Origin: Clitoria ternatea
Taxonomy: Eukaryota > Streptophyta > Magnoliopsida > Fabales > Fabaceae
Direction: 5' to 3'
Length of the DNA: 64,000 nucleotides
NCBI GenBank assembly: GCA_037962975.1
Contig: CM075675.1
Span: 104,817,218-104,881,217, forward strand
Each line of letters starts with the position of its first letter. The stretch's first letter is position 1. The notes beneath the pieces are model-generated. The model had not been told where the DNA came from and ran no database searches. It saw nothing but the letters and a program-made list of their open reading frames with translations. Of this stretch, positions 38,001-50,970 are shown piece by piece. The translations under genes were made by a program, and so were the position numbers.

Positions 38001-38807
38001 CAAAACCAACTAACAGGGACAATTCACCCAACTTTAGGAACTATCCACCCCTATTCATGTTTACAGCTCCATGAAAATCACCAACTAACCCAAAAAAATA
38101 TAGCAAAAACAAAAGGATGCAGAATCTTCTCTACTTTTTCCTTTCTCTTTTTCTTCTTGACCTTGTTAAAGGAGAATATTTCTGTTTTTACAGGTACAAT
38201 TAAAAAACAAGTTCCACTATAACCATATCAGCTCTCCAATTAAATACGCAAAAAGTATCCTTTCCAATTAAACATACTAACCAATAGGAAAATTAACATT
38301 TAGTTTAACATTGTTATTAGAAGAAGGAAAAGAAGGCATATTCCATAGTACTAATATAGTAATATAAATCTAACATTCATTCAGTGGCATATAATAATCT
38401 GCACAAATGCAGCACTGCCATTAAAGTTTACTCCCCAGTCTGCATTGTTAATCTCCCAAGAACCAATTGAAGAACTAAACCAAAGAACAAGGCACAAAAA
38501 TTGAAGCTAAAAGGTGGTGGTGGTTGATGAGAAAGCAAAAGAAAAGGGAAAATAAAAAGTTGAGAATAAATACTAGTGACCACAGAACCTCACCAGAAGA
38601 TGAAGCAGCTTCAGCAAAGAAAAGGGGTTGTTTTCTAGTGTTGTTGCAGAGAGAAAAATGCAAAGGGGTAGCTGAGAAGAGTGAGAAACAGGGAGCATGG
38701 CTGAGTGGAAATTTTGAATTTGAGTGTCTTCTGAGAACAAAGATTCTGGTGGAATGTGTGGATGATGAAAACCATACTGTTGTGGAAGGTGCTACAGCCC
38801 CAAGCAT
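35038..38807 (-). CDS. FAP3: Chalcone isomerase-fold fatty-acid-binding protein, FAP3-like, plastid
   Basis: A non-catalytic chalcone-isomerase-like protein that binds fatty acids in the plastid stroma (known for Arabidopsis FAP proteins). Exons on the minus strand are 38807-38594, 37193-37092, 36199-36044, 35939-35725 and 35196-35038; all introns are GT...AG and the joined frame is open for 281 residues, close to the family size. Residues 1 to about 65 are Ser/Thr/Arg-rich, a plausible transit peptide. From about residue 100 the chalcone-isomerase fold is clear: GYREKVFAIIGVKVYAAGLY, LVRDVDGKTFWDALSDAISPRI, RNIFLDRPLKKGTFIILTWL, and the C-terminal ALFDVFLGDNPVSPSLK. The start is the ATG giving MLGAVAPST; an in-frame ATG 90 bases upstream is possible. 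FAP3 rather than FAP1/2 is a judgement from memory. Gypsy 1 lies about 715 bp upstream and a copia element about 190 bp downstream. Confidence 0.85.
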
Positions 38808-39521
38808 TTTTAATGAAGGATTATGTAAGCTCAGGAATGTTCCTTGATTCTTAGAAATAAAATATTGAGATATAATGAGATTGGAACACTGGAACACTAG
38901 CTCACAACTGAACTTCTCTTACTTTGGTCTTTCCGCCGGTATCTTCCAATTTTTTAATTAAAAGGGTCTAGATGATGATTTTACTGAACTTTGACATTAT
39001 GAATGCTAGTTATGTAATTTTTTCAATTTTTATTTACTAATTTATGTCACTATTATTTTTAATAATGATACAATGTAACTGTTAACTAGTTGAAGTGACT
39101 TTAAAAAAAAAAAAATTGTTTAGAACTTTGTTTTCATCGGATATAAAAGTAAAATAAAAAAAAAGTTATTTTTATCTATTTGTTTATACGAATCTTGGTC
39201 CCATGTTGTCTACTAGAATAAAGACTAAAGAGAAGAGAATCTGAATGCTGCTGGGTTGAGTCTTCCGATCCATGTTCATTAGTCTGTGAATTGTGAATTT
39301 ATGTTTACATCCATTGCAAATTAGTGGAATTGAAGAAAATTTACAGACTGTAACTGGTTCCTTATTTATTTTATTTGAATGTGAATTGGATATACAATAT
39401 ATATTCATCCTTGTATAATAAATTCTTGAAAGTGAGATATTTTTTTAATTTTTATTAGCTCTGTGTGATCCTTGTTATATATATATTTTTTGCTTTGTTT
39501 ATTTTTTTTGGAAATGTTTAT
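38808..39521. other. Upstream region of the FAP3-like gene
   Basis: About 714 bp between the FAP3-like start codon and the gypsy LTR. It should hold the minus-strand promoter and 5' UTR. No other gene is visible. Confidence 0.5.
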
Positions 39522-40076
39522 TGTAACATCCCTGATGTTTAATGAGAATTATAAGAAATGGGAAATGATTAGTAAAAGTTTTAGAAGTTTTATTTAATAT
39601 TTGTTCTGTCTGAGCCAGAGACAAGAAAGCCGGTGTCGAGATCGGTCTCAGAAGCGCGAGCAGGCGGAGTTGAAGATCGGGAGTGTAGGAGAAGAACAGG
39701 CAGGGCTAGGTGGTCTGGTCCAACCGGTGTGAGGAGAGCGCCTCACACGGGGTCATAGCCCGGATTAATTAACCTCATAATGACTGAAACAACGGGTGTA
39801 GGTAACCAAGAGGTGAGCACGGATGAGATATCCGACCTCTCAAGTTGTAGCTCGGATTTCCGAGGTATGAACACTAAGCTAGGACACCGGGGGGGCCGAT
39901 ATTTATATTGGGCCTATACTCTTGCGAAGTATTAGAGAATTGTGAATAATTAAACGTTGAGGGAATAAATAAGTGTAATTGATTTGATAACTATGCAATA
40001 GTTTAATATAGTGAAATTGATTAAATTTAGTAAGAATACAAATAAAATAAAGGAACAGACGATCTTGCCCATGAGC

Positions 40077-40087
40077 TATATATATAA
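40077..40087 (+). promoter_or_regulatory. TATA box of the gypsy LTR
   Basis: TATATATATAA followed by GGAGATTC, the likely promoter of the element RNA. Equivalent boxes are at 47106-47116, 53977-53991 and about 61008-61022; the two in gypsy 2 have a longer TA run. Confidence 0.6.
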
Positions 40088-41570
40088 GGAGATTCTCTTC
40101 CTTCCCTCTTCATTATTTATAAGTTACCTTTGCTGCTGGTCTGTCCCTTCTCTCTCGTTTTCTCCTCTCTTAGCGTTGAGTTGCATGCGCTGGAGAGGGA
40201 CTCCATTTGTGTCCAAACTTCAATTAATTCTCATTCCTGTGATCGAGGCTTCAAGGTGAGTCTACTGATCCGTTCCAATTGTGATTCCCTTATTCCTTTT
40301 ATTCTTTGGCGGTTAAGGGCCATGCATGGCTATGTTCGTGGCTGTTCTCCACTCCTCCGGTGAGTGTGAGCCCAAATGCAGTCCATGAACTAAGGGCGTT
40401 GAAGTGACGAGCTGTACTTTATGATCCGTAGGTAGTAGGTTAAGCAACGGAAGACTGAGTGACGGAGTTGAGACTGCAAAACCAGTGCTCAGAGGAAGGA
40501 ATCGACACAGAGAGCAGATTATCGAAGCGTGGAACCAATGTAAGGGGGGTGTTCGGGTTATAATTAATTAGAATAGGACTCGCTTCTTATTCAGGTCATT
40601 GAGGTAATGTAAACAGGTTAAGGAAAATGTTGCTAAACGTAGTTGTGTGTTTATGCTTGTGCATGTGTGACTGGGTTCATTAATTAGTGGAGGATCAGGT
40701 GTGATTGAGTTTATCATGTTATGATCTTGTGATATCTAATGTTGAAATGATCAGTGCTATGTGACGTCGGGTTAGCAAGCAGGCTACCCGAGTGATGATG
40801 AATTGATATTATTATGTGAGAGGTAAACTGTTGAATGACTATGTGGTGTGGGATGGCCGACGGTATATGATAGCCCCTCATTTCCGGCTCCCGTGGTTTT
40901 CGTGCCCAGTTGAGCTACCCAGTGGTCAAGTAGGACCCAGTGGTCGAGGTGGAGAGTCAAGCAGGACTCGGTGAACCAAGCAGGGTTCACGGGGTGTCAA
41001 GTAGGACCCCCAGCTGAAGGCCAATCCTTTAGTATCCGGATACTAGGAGTCAGATTGCATGAGAGTCAGTTGTGATCATGATGGATGTGATGGAATTGCG
41101 TGGTTGGGTTAATATAGTTACTGTATATAATACACTATGTTTCGGTATGCTTACTTTCGAATGATGCTTGATGTATATGTATAAATATGCATGTATATTT
41201 GTTAAGTTCCATTCTATATTAATTACAATGCCAAACACTCACCCTTGCCCTTTTTTTTTTAGTAACCAGTGACAGGGAGGGGGAAGGAGCCATGGAGTCG
41301 CGCCAAGGGGGAGATCGGTGCCATGGTCCGAGTGACTTTGAGTGACTCTCTATAGAGTTATATGTGTGTATAAGAACTTCCGAGTATTATTAATTAGTTG
41401 TGTTTAATCAAGACCGGACCGGATGTAAATCTACATTTTAAAATACATTACTGTCATTTACATATGCTGTCGTGGTAGCTATGACAAACCTTTGATTAAC
41501 AGAATCATTTTTAGGGTGAGATTTTCGGGAGTCCGTCTGCATGTTTGTCTAATCCGATGTGTGAAAGGTA

Positions 41571-41650
41571 TTCGCTCAAGCGAATAGAAACCTCGTTCAA
41601 GCGAGAGTCCGGAATCTCGCTTAGACGAGTAGGGGCCTCGCTCAAGCGGG
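41571..41650. repeat. CTCGCTCAAGCGAG-type inverted motifs in the gypsy LTR
   Basis: Four spaced copies of a palindromic motif (TTCGCTCAAGCGAA, CTCGTTCAAGCGAG, CTCGCTTAGACGAG, CTCGCTCAAGCGGG) at about 22-26 bp spacing. Equivalent tracts are at 48601-48679, 55473-55551 and 62503-62582, with independent point changes. Confidence 0.8.
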
Positions 41651-41877
41651 AAACCCTGTTTCCCTTTCTCCCATCCGTTGTGCTTCGATTAACTTGCTCT
41701 TCTTTTCTAGATCTCATTTATTTAATCTAATTGTGACTGCTGTCACTTGAATAAGTCAGTAAAAATAAATGCTTTTTCACTAAATCTCGATTAAAAATTC
41801 AAGAAAAGGAAAAATTTATCGTAAGATGTAATCGTTTGAATAAAAATAAATGCAAAAATAACCTAGGACGTTACACT

Positions 41878-41889
41878 TGGTATCAGAGC
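41878..41889 (+). other. Primer-binding site of gypsy element 1
   Basis: TGGTATCAGAGC, two bases after the LTR; complementary to initiator tRNA-Met. Followed by a leader to the gag ATG at 42105. Confidence 0.92.
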
Positions 41890-42104
41890 AGTTCTTTCTA
41901 GAGCCGGTGTGTGGGCCGATCTAATGATTGTGATACTCTTATGAAGGTTGATTGTATTTCGTTGTATTGAGATTGTGTGTGGTCTGACATCGTTCCCTTG
42001 GCACTCCACTGGCGTAGTATTCTATGAATATAAGGTAAATTTACGATCCCCTGGCTGATCTTGGTTATTAATGGTGATGTGTTTGCTCATTGTAGAATTA
42101 CTAA

Positions 42105-45100
42105 ATGGCCGGAGAGACTAGTTCTGGGGGAAGAGATGATTTCTTCTCTAGATTTACTCAGCTGATGAGTAGGACCGAGTCCGATCCCACTCTGGATAAA
42201 TTCGTGAAAAGGAATCCTCCGACTTACAAAGGGGGACACGACTATGACGGGGCATACATCTGGATCAGGGATATCGAGCAGGTTTTTGAATATTTTGAGT
42301 GCTCTGAAGAGCAAAAGGTTTTATTTGCTACTTACCAACTAAAAGAAGAGGCTAGAGTATGGTGGTCCCGAGTGAAGGTGCAGATGAACGCAGCAAATGA
42401 GCCGTTGGTATGGGTGAATTTCCGAAGGAGGTTCCTTGTTAAATACTTCCCGGACAACTACAAAATCCGGAAGGAAATGGAATTCCTGAAGTTGGAGCAA
42501 GACCGGATGTCTGTAGCCGAGTACACCAGCAAGTTTGACGAGCTGTGTGATTTTTACCACCCTTTCTCGTTAGAAGGGACTGAAGGTAGCAAGTGCGCCA
42601 AATACGAAGCTAGACTACGGATTGAGCTCCGTAGTGTAATCGTACCGATGGAGATTAGGGACTACCCAAGCCTGGTGAACAAAGCAAGACTGACTGAAGA
42701 GGTGCAGTTACAAAGGACGTCCCAGCCGAGAGATAAAAAGCCACTGAAGGCAAAAGGATTCAACTTCAAGAGGATGAGCCAATTCTTCCGGGGCGGCAAG
42801 TCTTCTGCTACCTCCTCATCCTCTTCCGGTCGGGGTTCCACTGGTCGATCGGGTAATCCTTCTGGTAGTCGTACATGCTATAATTGTGGTCAGGAAGGTC
42901 ACATTGCCAAACATTGCCAAGCCAATCAGATTGTGTGCTTCCAGTGCGGACAACCAGGGCACCTCAGGCCCGATTGCCCTCAGAGGCAGCAGCAGGGCAG
43001 GTCGGACAACCAAACCAACTCTTCTGGGACCCGGGGTTCTAACTTTTCGAGGGGAGGCCGGAATGGAGCTGGTAGAGGGAACCAACAATCGGGAAGATAT
43101 GATGCCCAATCTAGCGGTGCCCAGAACGCCATGACCGGGCGTGTATTTGCGTTTGATGCTTCAGAAGCTACGAGGAATGACAATTTGGTACAGGGTAAGT
43201 GCCTCATCTGTGGTTATCTAGTTGATGTAATTTATGATTCAGGTGCCACCCATTCCTTTATTTCGGAAAGTTGTGTGCGACGGCTTGGTCTGCCAATCGG
43301 TTTAATGGAGAACGCTCTTATTGTTTCCACTCCAACTAGTTCCACTTTCCGTGCAACTACAGTGTGTAGAGAACTGCCGATGCAAATCGAAGCCCGTACT
43401 TTTCGAGTAAATTTTATCTGTATGCCATTGAAGGACTTAGATGTTATTCTGGGTCTCGATTGGCTTGCTGCTAATCATGTGTTGGTCGACTGTTATCGGA
43501 AGAATATTGTTTTCTCTCAGGAACATGACATGAAGAACGGGGTGAACGATGTCCTAACCACGTATGTTGTTTTATTCGCTTCGGAGGGTCGGCATAACCT
43601 CCTGCCAAATGATATTCCAATTGTTTGCGAATTTCCTGATGTTTTTCCGGAAGAAATTCCGGAGCTACCTCCCAGTCGGGAGATTGATTTCTCTATTGAC
43701 TTGATTCCCAGGGCAGAACCTGTGTCCCGAGCGCCATATAGAATGTCTTTGGTGGAATTAACCGAAGTGAAGAAACAAGTAAACGAATTACTAGAAAAGG
43801 GCTTTATCCGACCTAGTGCCTCACCCTGGGGCGCTCCGGTGTTACTGGTAAAGAAGAAGGACGGTAGTATGCGAATGTGCATTGATTACCGACAGCTGAA
43901 CAAACTGACAATCAAAAATAAATATCCACTACCTCGGATTGACGATTTACTGGACCAGTTGCGAGGCGCCGTTGTGTTCTCTAAGATCGACTTGAGGTCG
44001 GGGTACCACCAGATCCGAGTGAGGTCGGAGGATATCCCAAAGACAGCATTTCGGACTCGGTATGGGCACTTCGAGTACGTAGTAATGCCCTTTGGAGTAA
44101 CGAACGCTCCTGCCATTTTTATGGACTATATGAATCGGACCTTTCAACCGTACTTGGACCAATTTGTGGTAGTATTCATTGATGATATTTTAGTATATTC
44201 GAGGTCGGACGAGGAGCATGCTCAACATCTTCGACTTGTTTTACAAGTACTTCGGGAGAAGAAGTTGTACGCTAAACTATCTAAGTGTGATTTCTGGGGG
44301 AGTAGTGTACAATTCTTGGGGCATGTAATTTCCCAAGAGGGAATCTCAGTTGATCCGACAAAAATTGAGGCGGTTATGGCTTGAGAGAGGCCGAAGTCAG
44401 TAACTGAAATCAGGAGTTTCCTCGGATTAGCTGGATACTATCGACGCTTCATTGAGGGGTTCTCTCGGATAGCACTTCCTCTGACTCGGTTAACAAGGAA
44501 AGGAAACCCCTTCGTGTGGTCGGAAAAGTGTGAATTAAGCTTTCAAACTCTCAAGCGATGTTTAACGACTGCCCCTGTGCTTGCACTGCCCAATGTAACA
44601 CAAGAATTTGAAGTATATTGTGATGCATCTAAATTTGGATTGGGGTGTGTGTTGATGCAAGCTGATCGGGCAATTGCTTATGCTTCGAGGCAATTGAGGC
44701 CACATGAGGAGAATTACCCGACTCATGATCTGGAACTTGCAGCAGTGGTGTACGCACTGAAGATTTGGCGTCATTATCTGTATGGGGCTCGCTTTGTAGT
44801 ATTCAGTGATCACAAGAGTTTAAAGTACTTATTTGATCAAAAGGAGCTAAATATGAGACAGAGGCGATGGGTGGAGTATTTAAAGGATTACGACTTCGAT
44901 TTAAAGTATCACCCGGGCAAAGCGAATGTTGTGGCAGATGCACTAAGCAGGAAGGTATTACACGTGGCTTACCTGATGGGTAGAGAACAGGAATTGCTGG
45001 AAAGCTTTAGAGATATGAATGTTGGAATTGTTATGGACGCGCCAAACCGAATGACAATCGGAATGTTAAAAATCTCCAACGAATTTCTGGAGTCGATGGT

Positions 45101-46518
45101 AGCTGCACAGAAAGACGATAAAGAGTTACTGAGGCTGATTGATACTCAAACCCAAGGCAAAAATGTGGAGATAACTCGGGGTAACGATGGTATATGGAGA
45201 TTCAGGAACCGAGTAGTGGTGCCTGCACATGGAGGCTTCAGGCAGGCAGTGCTATCAGAAGCACACAAGAGCTCTGAGTATACATCCGGGAGTGACAAAA
45301 ATATATCATGACTTAAAAAAGGAATTCTGGTGGCCAAGCATGAAGAAGGCAATAATCGAGTATGTGAAATCCTGTGTGATATGCCAGAAGTGCAAGGTTG
45401 AGCACCAACGACCTCCAGGTCTGCTTCGACCTCCAGAAATTCCGATCTGGAAGTGGGAAGGTATCACCATGGACTTCGTGTCCGGACTACCCCGCACTCA
45501 AACTGGATACAACGCGATTTGGGTGATTGTTGATCGACTAACCAAAAGTGCGCATTTCCTGGCAATAAATATGAAGTGGTCGCTAGATCGATTAGCTAAG
45601 TTGTATATTGCTGAGGTTGTACGACTGCATGGTGTGCCCTCAAGCATTATCTCCGATCGGGATCCCCGATTCACTTCAAGGTTTTGGGGGAGTTTGCAAC
45701 AACAACTGGGTACTGAGCTCAAACTGAGCTCAGCCTACCATCCCCAGACCGATGGCCAATCAGAACGGACTATACAGACTCTTGAAGATATGTTAAGGGC
45801 ATGTGTACTGGAACAGGGCGGATCATGGGAGAAATACTTGCCCTTGGTAGAGTTTGCATATAATAACAGTTACCATAGCAGCATTGGGATGGCTCCATAT
45901 GAAGCTCTTTATGGTCGGAAATGTCGTACTCCATTATGTTGGAATGAGAACTGCGATGCCCTTCATCTGGGGCCTGAGATGATTCAAGAGATGAATGAGC
46001 AAATCGCTTTAATCCGAGAGAAGATAAAAATTGCTCAAGACCGGCAAAAGAGCTATTATGACAATCGGCATAGACCCCTTGAATTCCAAGTGGGTGATTG
46101 GGTGTTCCTAAGGATTTCACCGACTAAGGGTGTAGGTCGAATTTTGAAGAGCCAAAAGCTTAATCCGAAGTATATTGGACCATACCAAATACTAGAACGG
46201 ATTAGTGAAGTCGCTTATCGACTGGATCTTCCCCAATCGTTGACTAACATTCACAACGTGTTCCACGTATCGCAACTTCGAGCCTACATTCCGTGTGATA
46301 CCATGATTGTACCGAGTGACTCCATTGAAGTGAAGGAGAACCTGACGGTGAAGGCGGTACCAATCAGCATTGAAGAGCATCAAACCAAACGGTTAAGGAA
46401 CAAGGAGGTACCGCTGGCGAAGGTGAAGTGGCAGAATTTACATTCGATGAACTACACTTGGGAGTTAGAATCCGATATGAGACGAATGTACCCTTATCTT
46501 TTCCAACTGGAACACTGA
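42105..46518 (+). pseudogene. Gypsy element 1 gag-pol, two lesions
   Basis: A single gag-pol frame of about 1,470 codons. It has a capsid domain (about residues 30-210), two CCHC zinc knuckles (CYNCGQEGHIAKHC from 42876; CFQCGQPGHLRPDC from about 42938), and a protease active site DSG (43235-43243). Reverse transcriptase has its catalytic FIDDIL at 44175-44192. RNase H lies around 44600-44950. Integrase has a zinc-binding HHCC region (about 45280-45400) and a core to about 45950. A chromodomain-like C-terminus follows (to 46518). Lesions: TGA at 44382-44384, where element 2 has TGG, and a 2-base loss near 45272 (GAGCTCTGAG versus GAGCTCTCTGAG). Everything else is open, so decay has only begun. 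Confidence 0.93.
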
Positions 46519-46539
46519 TTTCGGGGACGAAATCTCCTT

Positions 46540-46551
46540 TTAGGGGGTGGA
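46540..46551 (+). other. Polypurine tract of gypsy element 1
   Basis: TAGGGGGTGGA next to the 3' LTR start, the plus-strand primer. Confidence 0.85.
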
Positions 46552-48904
46552 TGTAACATCCCTGATGTTTTAATGAGAATTATAAGAAATGGGAAATGAT
46601 TAGTAAAAGTTTTAGAAGTTTTATTTAATATTTGTTCTGTCTGAGCCAGAGACAAGAAAGCCGGTGTCGAGATCGGTCTCAGAAGCGCGAGCAGGCGGAG
46701 TTGAAGATCGGGAGTGTAGGAGAAGAACGGGCAGGGCTAGGTGGTCTGGTCCAACCGGTGTGAGGAGAGCGCCTCACACGGGGTCATAGCCCGGATTAAC
46801 CTCATAATGACTGAAACAACGGGTGTAGGTAACCAAGAGGTGAGCACGGATGAGATATCCGACCTCTCAAGTTGTAGCTCGGATTTCCGAGGTATGAACA
46901 CTAAGCTAGGACACCGGGGGGGGGCCGATATTTATATTGGGCCTATACTCTTGCGAAGTATTATAGAATTGTGAATAATTAAACGTTGAGGGAATAAATA
47001 AGTGTAATTGATTTGATAACTATGCAATAGTTTAATATAGTGAAATTGATTAAATTTAGTAAGAATACAAATAAAATAAAGGAAAAGACGATCTTGCCCA
47101 TGAGCTATATATATAAGGAGATTCTCTTCCTTCCCTCTTCATTATTTACAAGTTACCTTTGCTGCTGGTCTGTCCCTTCTCTCTCGTTTTCTCCTCTCTT
47201 AACGTTGAGTTGCATGCGCTGGAGAGGGACTCCATTTGTGTCCAAACTTCAATTAATTCCCATTCCTGTGATCGAGGCTTCAAGGTGAGTCTACTGATCC
47301 GTTCCAATTGTGATTCCCTTATTCCTTTTATTCTTTGGCGGTTAAGGGCCATGCATGGCTATGTTCGTGGCTGTTCTCCACTCCTCCGGTGAGTGTGAGC
47401 CCAAATGCAGTCCATGAACTAAGGGCGTTGAAGTGACGAGCTGTACTTTATGATCCGTAGGTAGTAGGTTAAGCAACGGAAGACTGAGTGACGGAGTTGA
47501 GACTGCAAAACCAGTGCTCAGAGGAAGGAATCGACACAGAGAGCAGATTATCGAAGCGTGGAACCAATGTAAGGGGGGTGTTCGGGTTATAATTAATTAG
47601 AATAGGACTCGCTTCTTATTCAGGTCATTGAGGTAATGTAAACAGGTTAAGGAAAATGTTGCTAAACGTAGTTGTGTGTTTATGCTTGTGCATGTGTGAC
47701 TGGGTTCATTAATTAGTGGAGGATCAGGTGTGATTGAGTTTATCATGTTATGATCTTGTGATATCTAATGTTGAAATGATCAGTGCTATGTGACGTCGGG
47801 TTAGCAAGCAGGCTACCCGAGTGATGATGAATTGATATTATTATGTGAGAGGTAAACTGTTGAATGACTATGTGGTGTGGGATGGCCGACGGTATATGAT
47901 AGCCCCTCATTTCCGGCTCCCGTGGTTTTCGTGCCCAGTTGAGCTACCCAGTGGTCAAGTAGGACCCAGTGGTCGAGGTGGAGAGTCAAGCAGGACTCGG
48001 TGAACCAAGCAGGGTTCACGGGGTGTCAAGTAGGACCCCCAGCTGAAGGCCAATCCTTTAGTATCCGGATACTAGGAGTCAGATTGCATGAGAGTCAGTT
48101 GTGATCATGATGGATGTGATGGAATTGCGTGGTTGGGTTAATATAGTTACTGTATGTAATACACTATGTTTCGGTATGCTTACTTTCGAATGATGCTTGA
48201 TGTATATGTATAAATATGCATGTATATTTGTTAAGTTCCATTCTATATTAATTACAATGCCAAACACTCACCCTTGCCCTTTTTTTTTTAGTAACCAGTG
48301 ACAGGGAGGGGGAAGGAGCCATGGAGTCGCGCCAAGGGGGAGATCGGTGCCATGGTCCGAGTGACTTTGAGTGACTCTCTATAGAGTTATATGTGTGTAT
48401 AAGAACTTCCGAGTATTATTAATTAGTTGTGTTTAATCAAGACCGGACCGGATGCAAATCTACATTTTAAAATACATTACTGTCATTTACATATGCTGTC
48501 GTGGTAGCTATGACAAACCTTTGATTAACAGAATCATTTTTAGGGTGAGATTTTCGGGAGTCCGTCTGCATGTTTGTCTAATCCGATGTGTGAAAGGTAT
48601 TCGCTCAAGCGAATAGAAACCTCGTTCAAGCGAGAGTCCGGAATCTCGCTTAGACGAGTAGGGGCCTCGCTCAAGCGGGAAACCCTGTTTCCCTTTCTCC
48701 CATCCGTTGTGCTTCGATTAACTTGCTCTTCTTTTCTAGATCTCATTTATTTAATCTAATTGTGACTGCTGTCACTTGAATAAGTCAGTAAAAATAAATG
48801 CTTTTTCACTAAATCTCGATTAAAAATTCAAGAAAAGGAAAAATTTATCGTAAGATGTAATCGTTTGAATAAAAATAAATGCAAAAATAACCTAGGACGT
48901 TACA
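46552..48904 (+). repeat. 3' LTR of gypsy element 1
   Basis: 2,353 bp partner of 39522-41875, differing by about ten substitutions and small indels (such as ATTAATTAACC versus ATTAACC near 46797). Confidence 0.95.
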
Positions 48905-50970
48905 TTAATTAATACCTTGTGTTTGATGGGTAGTAATTGATAAGTCTAGGGATAGGAAAATTGGGCAGTTTAACTTGAAAACCTAGTTTTAAGCCTCTAA
49001 CTTTCAATATAAACAGGGCAAAAGAAAAAACCAATGTTCTTAAGGCAACAACTCTTGTTTTTGTGTAATCATACCTATAGCACATACATTAAACATGAGG
49101 AATTAATTTTTTTTAATTTTTCTAACTAAAAGTGGAAGATTAAATTTAGCTAATTTTATCCTTGATTTAACTATTTAAATAAGTTACTAATAAGTGATAA
49201 ATTATATGTTATTTTATTATAAATTATACTACTTCCACTTTTAAATGTAGAATTTTTTTATCTTTTAATATAAGATGCTCTTTTAAATTCCTATGTCATT
49301 AATTATTTTTAGAATAAAATATTCTATTAAATGAGTGATTTTTATTAGAGTTTAAAAAGATAATACATGAATTATATTGTTTAAAATATTTATCTCTTTT
49401 ATTATAATTAGCTGACATGAATATTATTTTTTCTCTTTATTGACTTTGTCTTTTCATATGAAATAGAAGTCATCAACTATTATGGAGAGAAAATTAGTGG
49501 AGAGAGAATCAATGAGAAGAAAAAATAGTATTTTTAGTTATCTTAAGGGTAATTTTGAAATATTACTCATAATTTCAGACAAATTAATGAATTTAATTAA
49601 ATTAACCAACTTTTTTTAATATTTGTGAATTAGGTAAAAATGACTTATATTACTTCATTTGTTTATTTTATATTATAAGCTCTTGTTTATAAAAGCACAC
49701 AATGTAAAGAAAGTAATTATTAGAGTTGTTACACTAAGTCCATCGGGCCAACCTACAAAATGGGCGGGGCACTAACAAAGAACCTGAGTTAAGATGGAGC
49801 TTTTTTAAGGTCGGCTTGAGAAAGCTTGTAAGGGCTTGCCGCACGTAGCCCGTAAAACTTTTTTATTTTTATTTTTTGTTACTCACATGAAAAAAAAACT
49901 ACTCTACATTTTTTTTACTAAAATTAGATTGTGTGGTTGATTTAAAGCATTCAAAAAAATTTTGATATATTTTTAATGGTTGTATGTTTTTGTAATGATT
50001 TATAAAAAGAATCAATGCGAACCTACCAAAAGCCCACAAAAGTCCTAAAATTGAAACCCGAATTCAAAGCATAGTTCATGAGAAAAAAGTTCGAACCTGC
50101 CATGGACCAAACTAGGTATCTCATTTTGAAAGATCTAATAACTACTGTCTTGATATTATAAAAGATAATTTTATCTTTCTAAATTTTTCTTTATTTAAAA
50201 TCAAACCTTATTGTCATTTATTAATTATATAAATATAAAAATATTAAATATTTAAAAATAAATATGAAAAATATAATAAATGTTCCTAAATATTTTATAA
50301 GGTTTTATAAAATGAAACATTTTTTCTAAGGGTTTATAATATAAAATAAAATAAAATAATAAAGATTAATCATATTATCTAAGAATTATACCTATATTTA
50401 TTAATTCATAAGATCAAATCTCACTCATAAAAGAATTTATTCATCATTAAGGCATATAGAGCCATTGGATCATCTAACTTTTTTTTCAACAAAATGTTTA
50501 TATTCCTAACGAAGGTTATCCACTGGTTTGTGAGAGATTATCTGATTTTGTACATAATCCAAAGGTAGGTCTGGTGTTAGTAGAGAAAGAAAGTATAGAC
50601 TTGGTCACGTTTCTTCATAAGTGTGTGGGGTCATTGTTTTCCTCACAACGTTCTCATTCTCCAATAATGGACAGTGTATCCAATGAGAAAGCAAGGAGCC
50701 AAAAGACACCCCATCACGTGCATCTACCCTTTTTTCACTGTTACCTTTTTCCTTCTCAACTTCTTTATAATTTCCATTAATTTGCTGTTAATATAGCCGT
50801 TATGTTGATGATCTCACCCTTAATTCTCACCACACCAACCATGTAATGTTTATTTTACCTTTTAAAACACATCATTATAAGCTCACTCTACCTTCAGTAT
50901 CACACCCCCCTCTCTCTTTCTCTCAGTAGCAGCAGTCCAGAGTTCAGTACTAGTACATCATATAACAACC
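48905..50970. other. AT-rich intergenic DNA upstream of the X8 gene
   Basis: No supportable gene. 49738-50120 contains CCATCGGGCCAACC and GGGCGGGGC-like stretches and ends near TTCGAACCTGCCATGGACC, perhaps an old hAT-type MITE, but paired ends are not clear. CT-rich sequence at 50907-50930 just before the X8 start is a typical plant 5' UTR. Confidence 0.5.

Larger units (their letters stand above)
39522..41875 (+). repeat. 5' LTR of gypsy element 1
   Basis: 2,354 bp. Contains a TATA box TATATATATAA (40077-40087), a tract of CAAGYAGGRCY repeats (40925-41009), and four CTCGCTCAAGCGAG-type repeats (41571-41650). Open frames inside recur in all four LTRs of the family and are not genes. Confidence 0.95.
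39522..48904 (+). mobile_element. Ty3/gypsy chromovirus-like element 1 (Tekay/Del-like)
   Basis: 9,383 bp with 2,354- and 2,353-bp LTRs (TGTAACATCC...GACGTTACA), a tRNA-Met primer site, one gag-pol frame in the order gag, protease, RT, RNase H, integrase, chromodomain-like tail, and a purine tract. The flanking 5-mers are TTTAT (39517-39521) and TTAAT (48905-48909), a one-base mismatch. I count by hand about ten substitutions between the LTRs (about 0.4 percent), so insertion was recent. The clade call rests on large LTRs, primer type and the C-terminal WELESDM...YPYLF motif. Confidence 0.93.

Noticed and set aside
49738..50120. Possible second hAT MITE
   Set aside because: Composition is similar to the MITE at 63106, but I could not find inverted ends or a target duplication.
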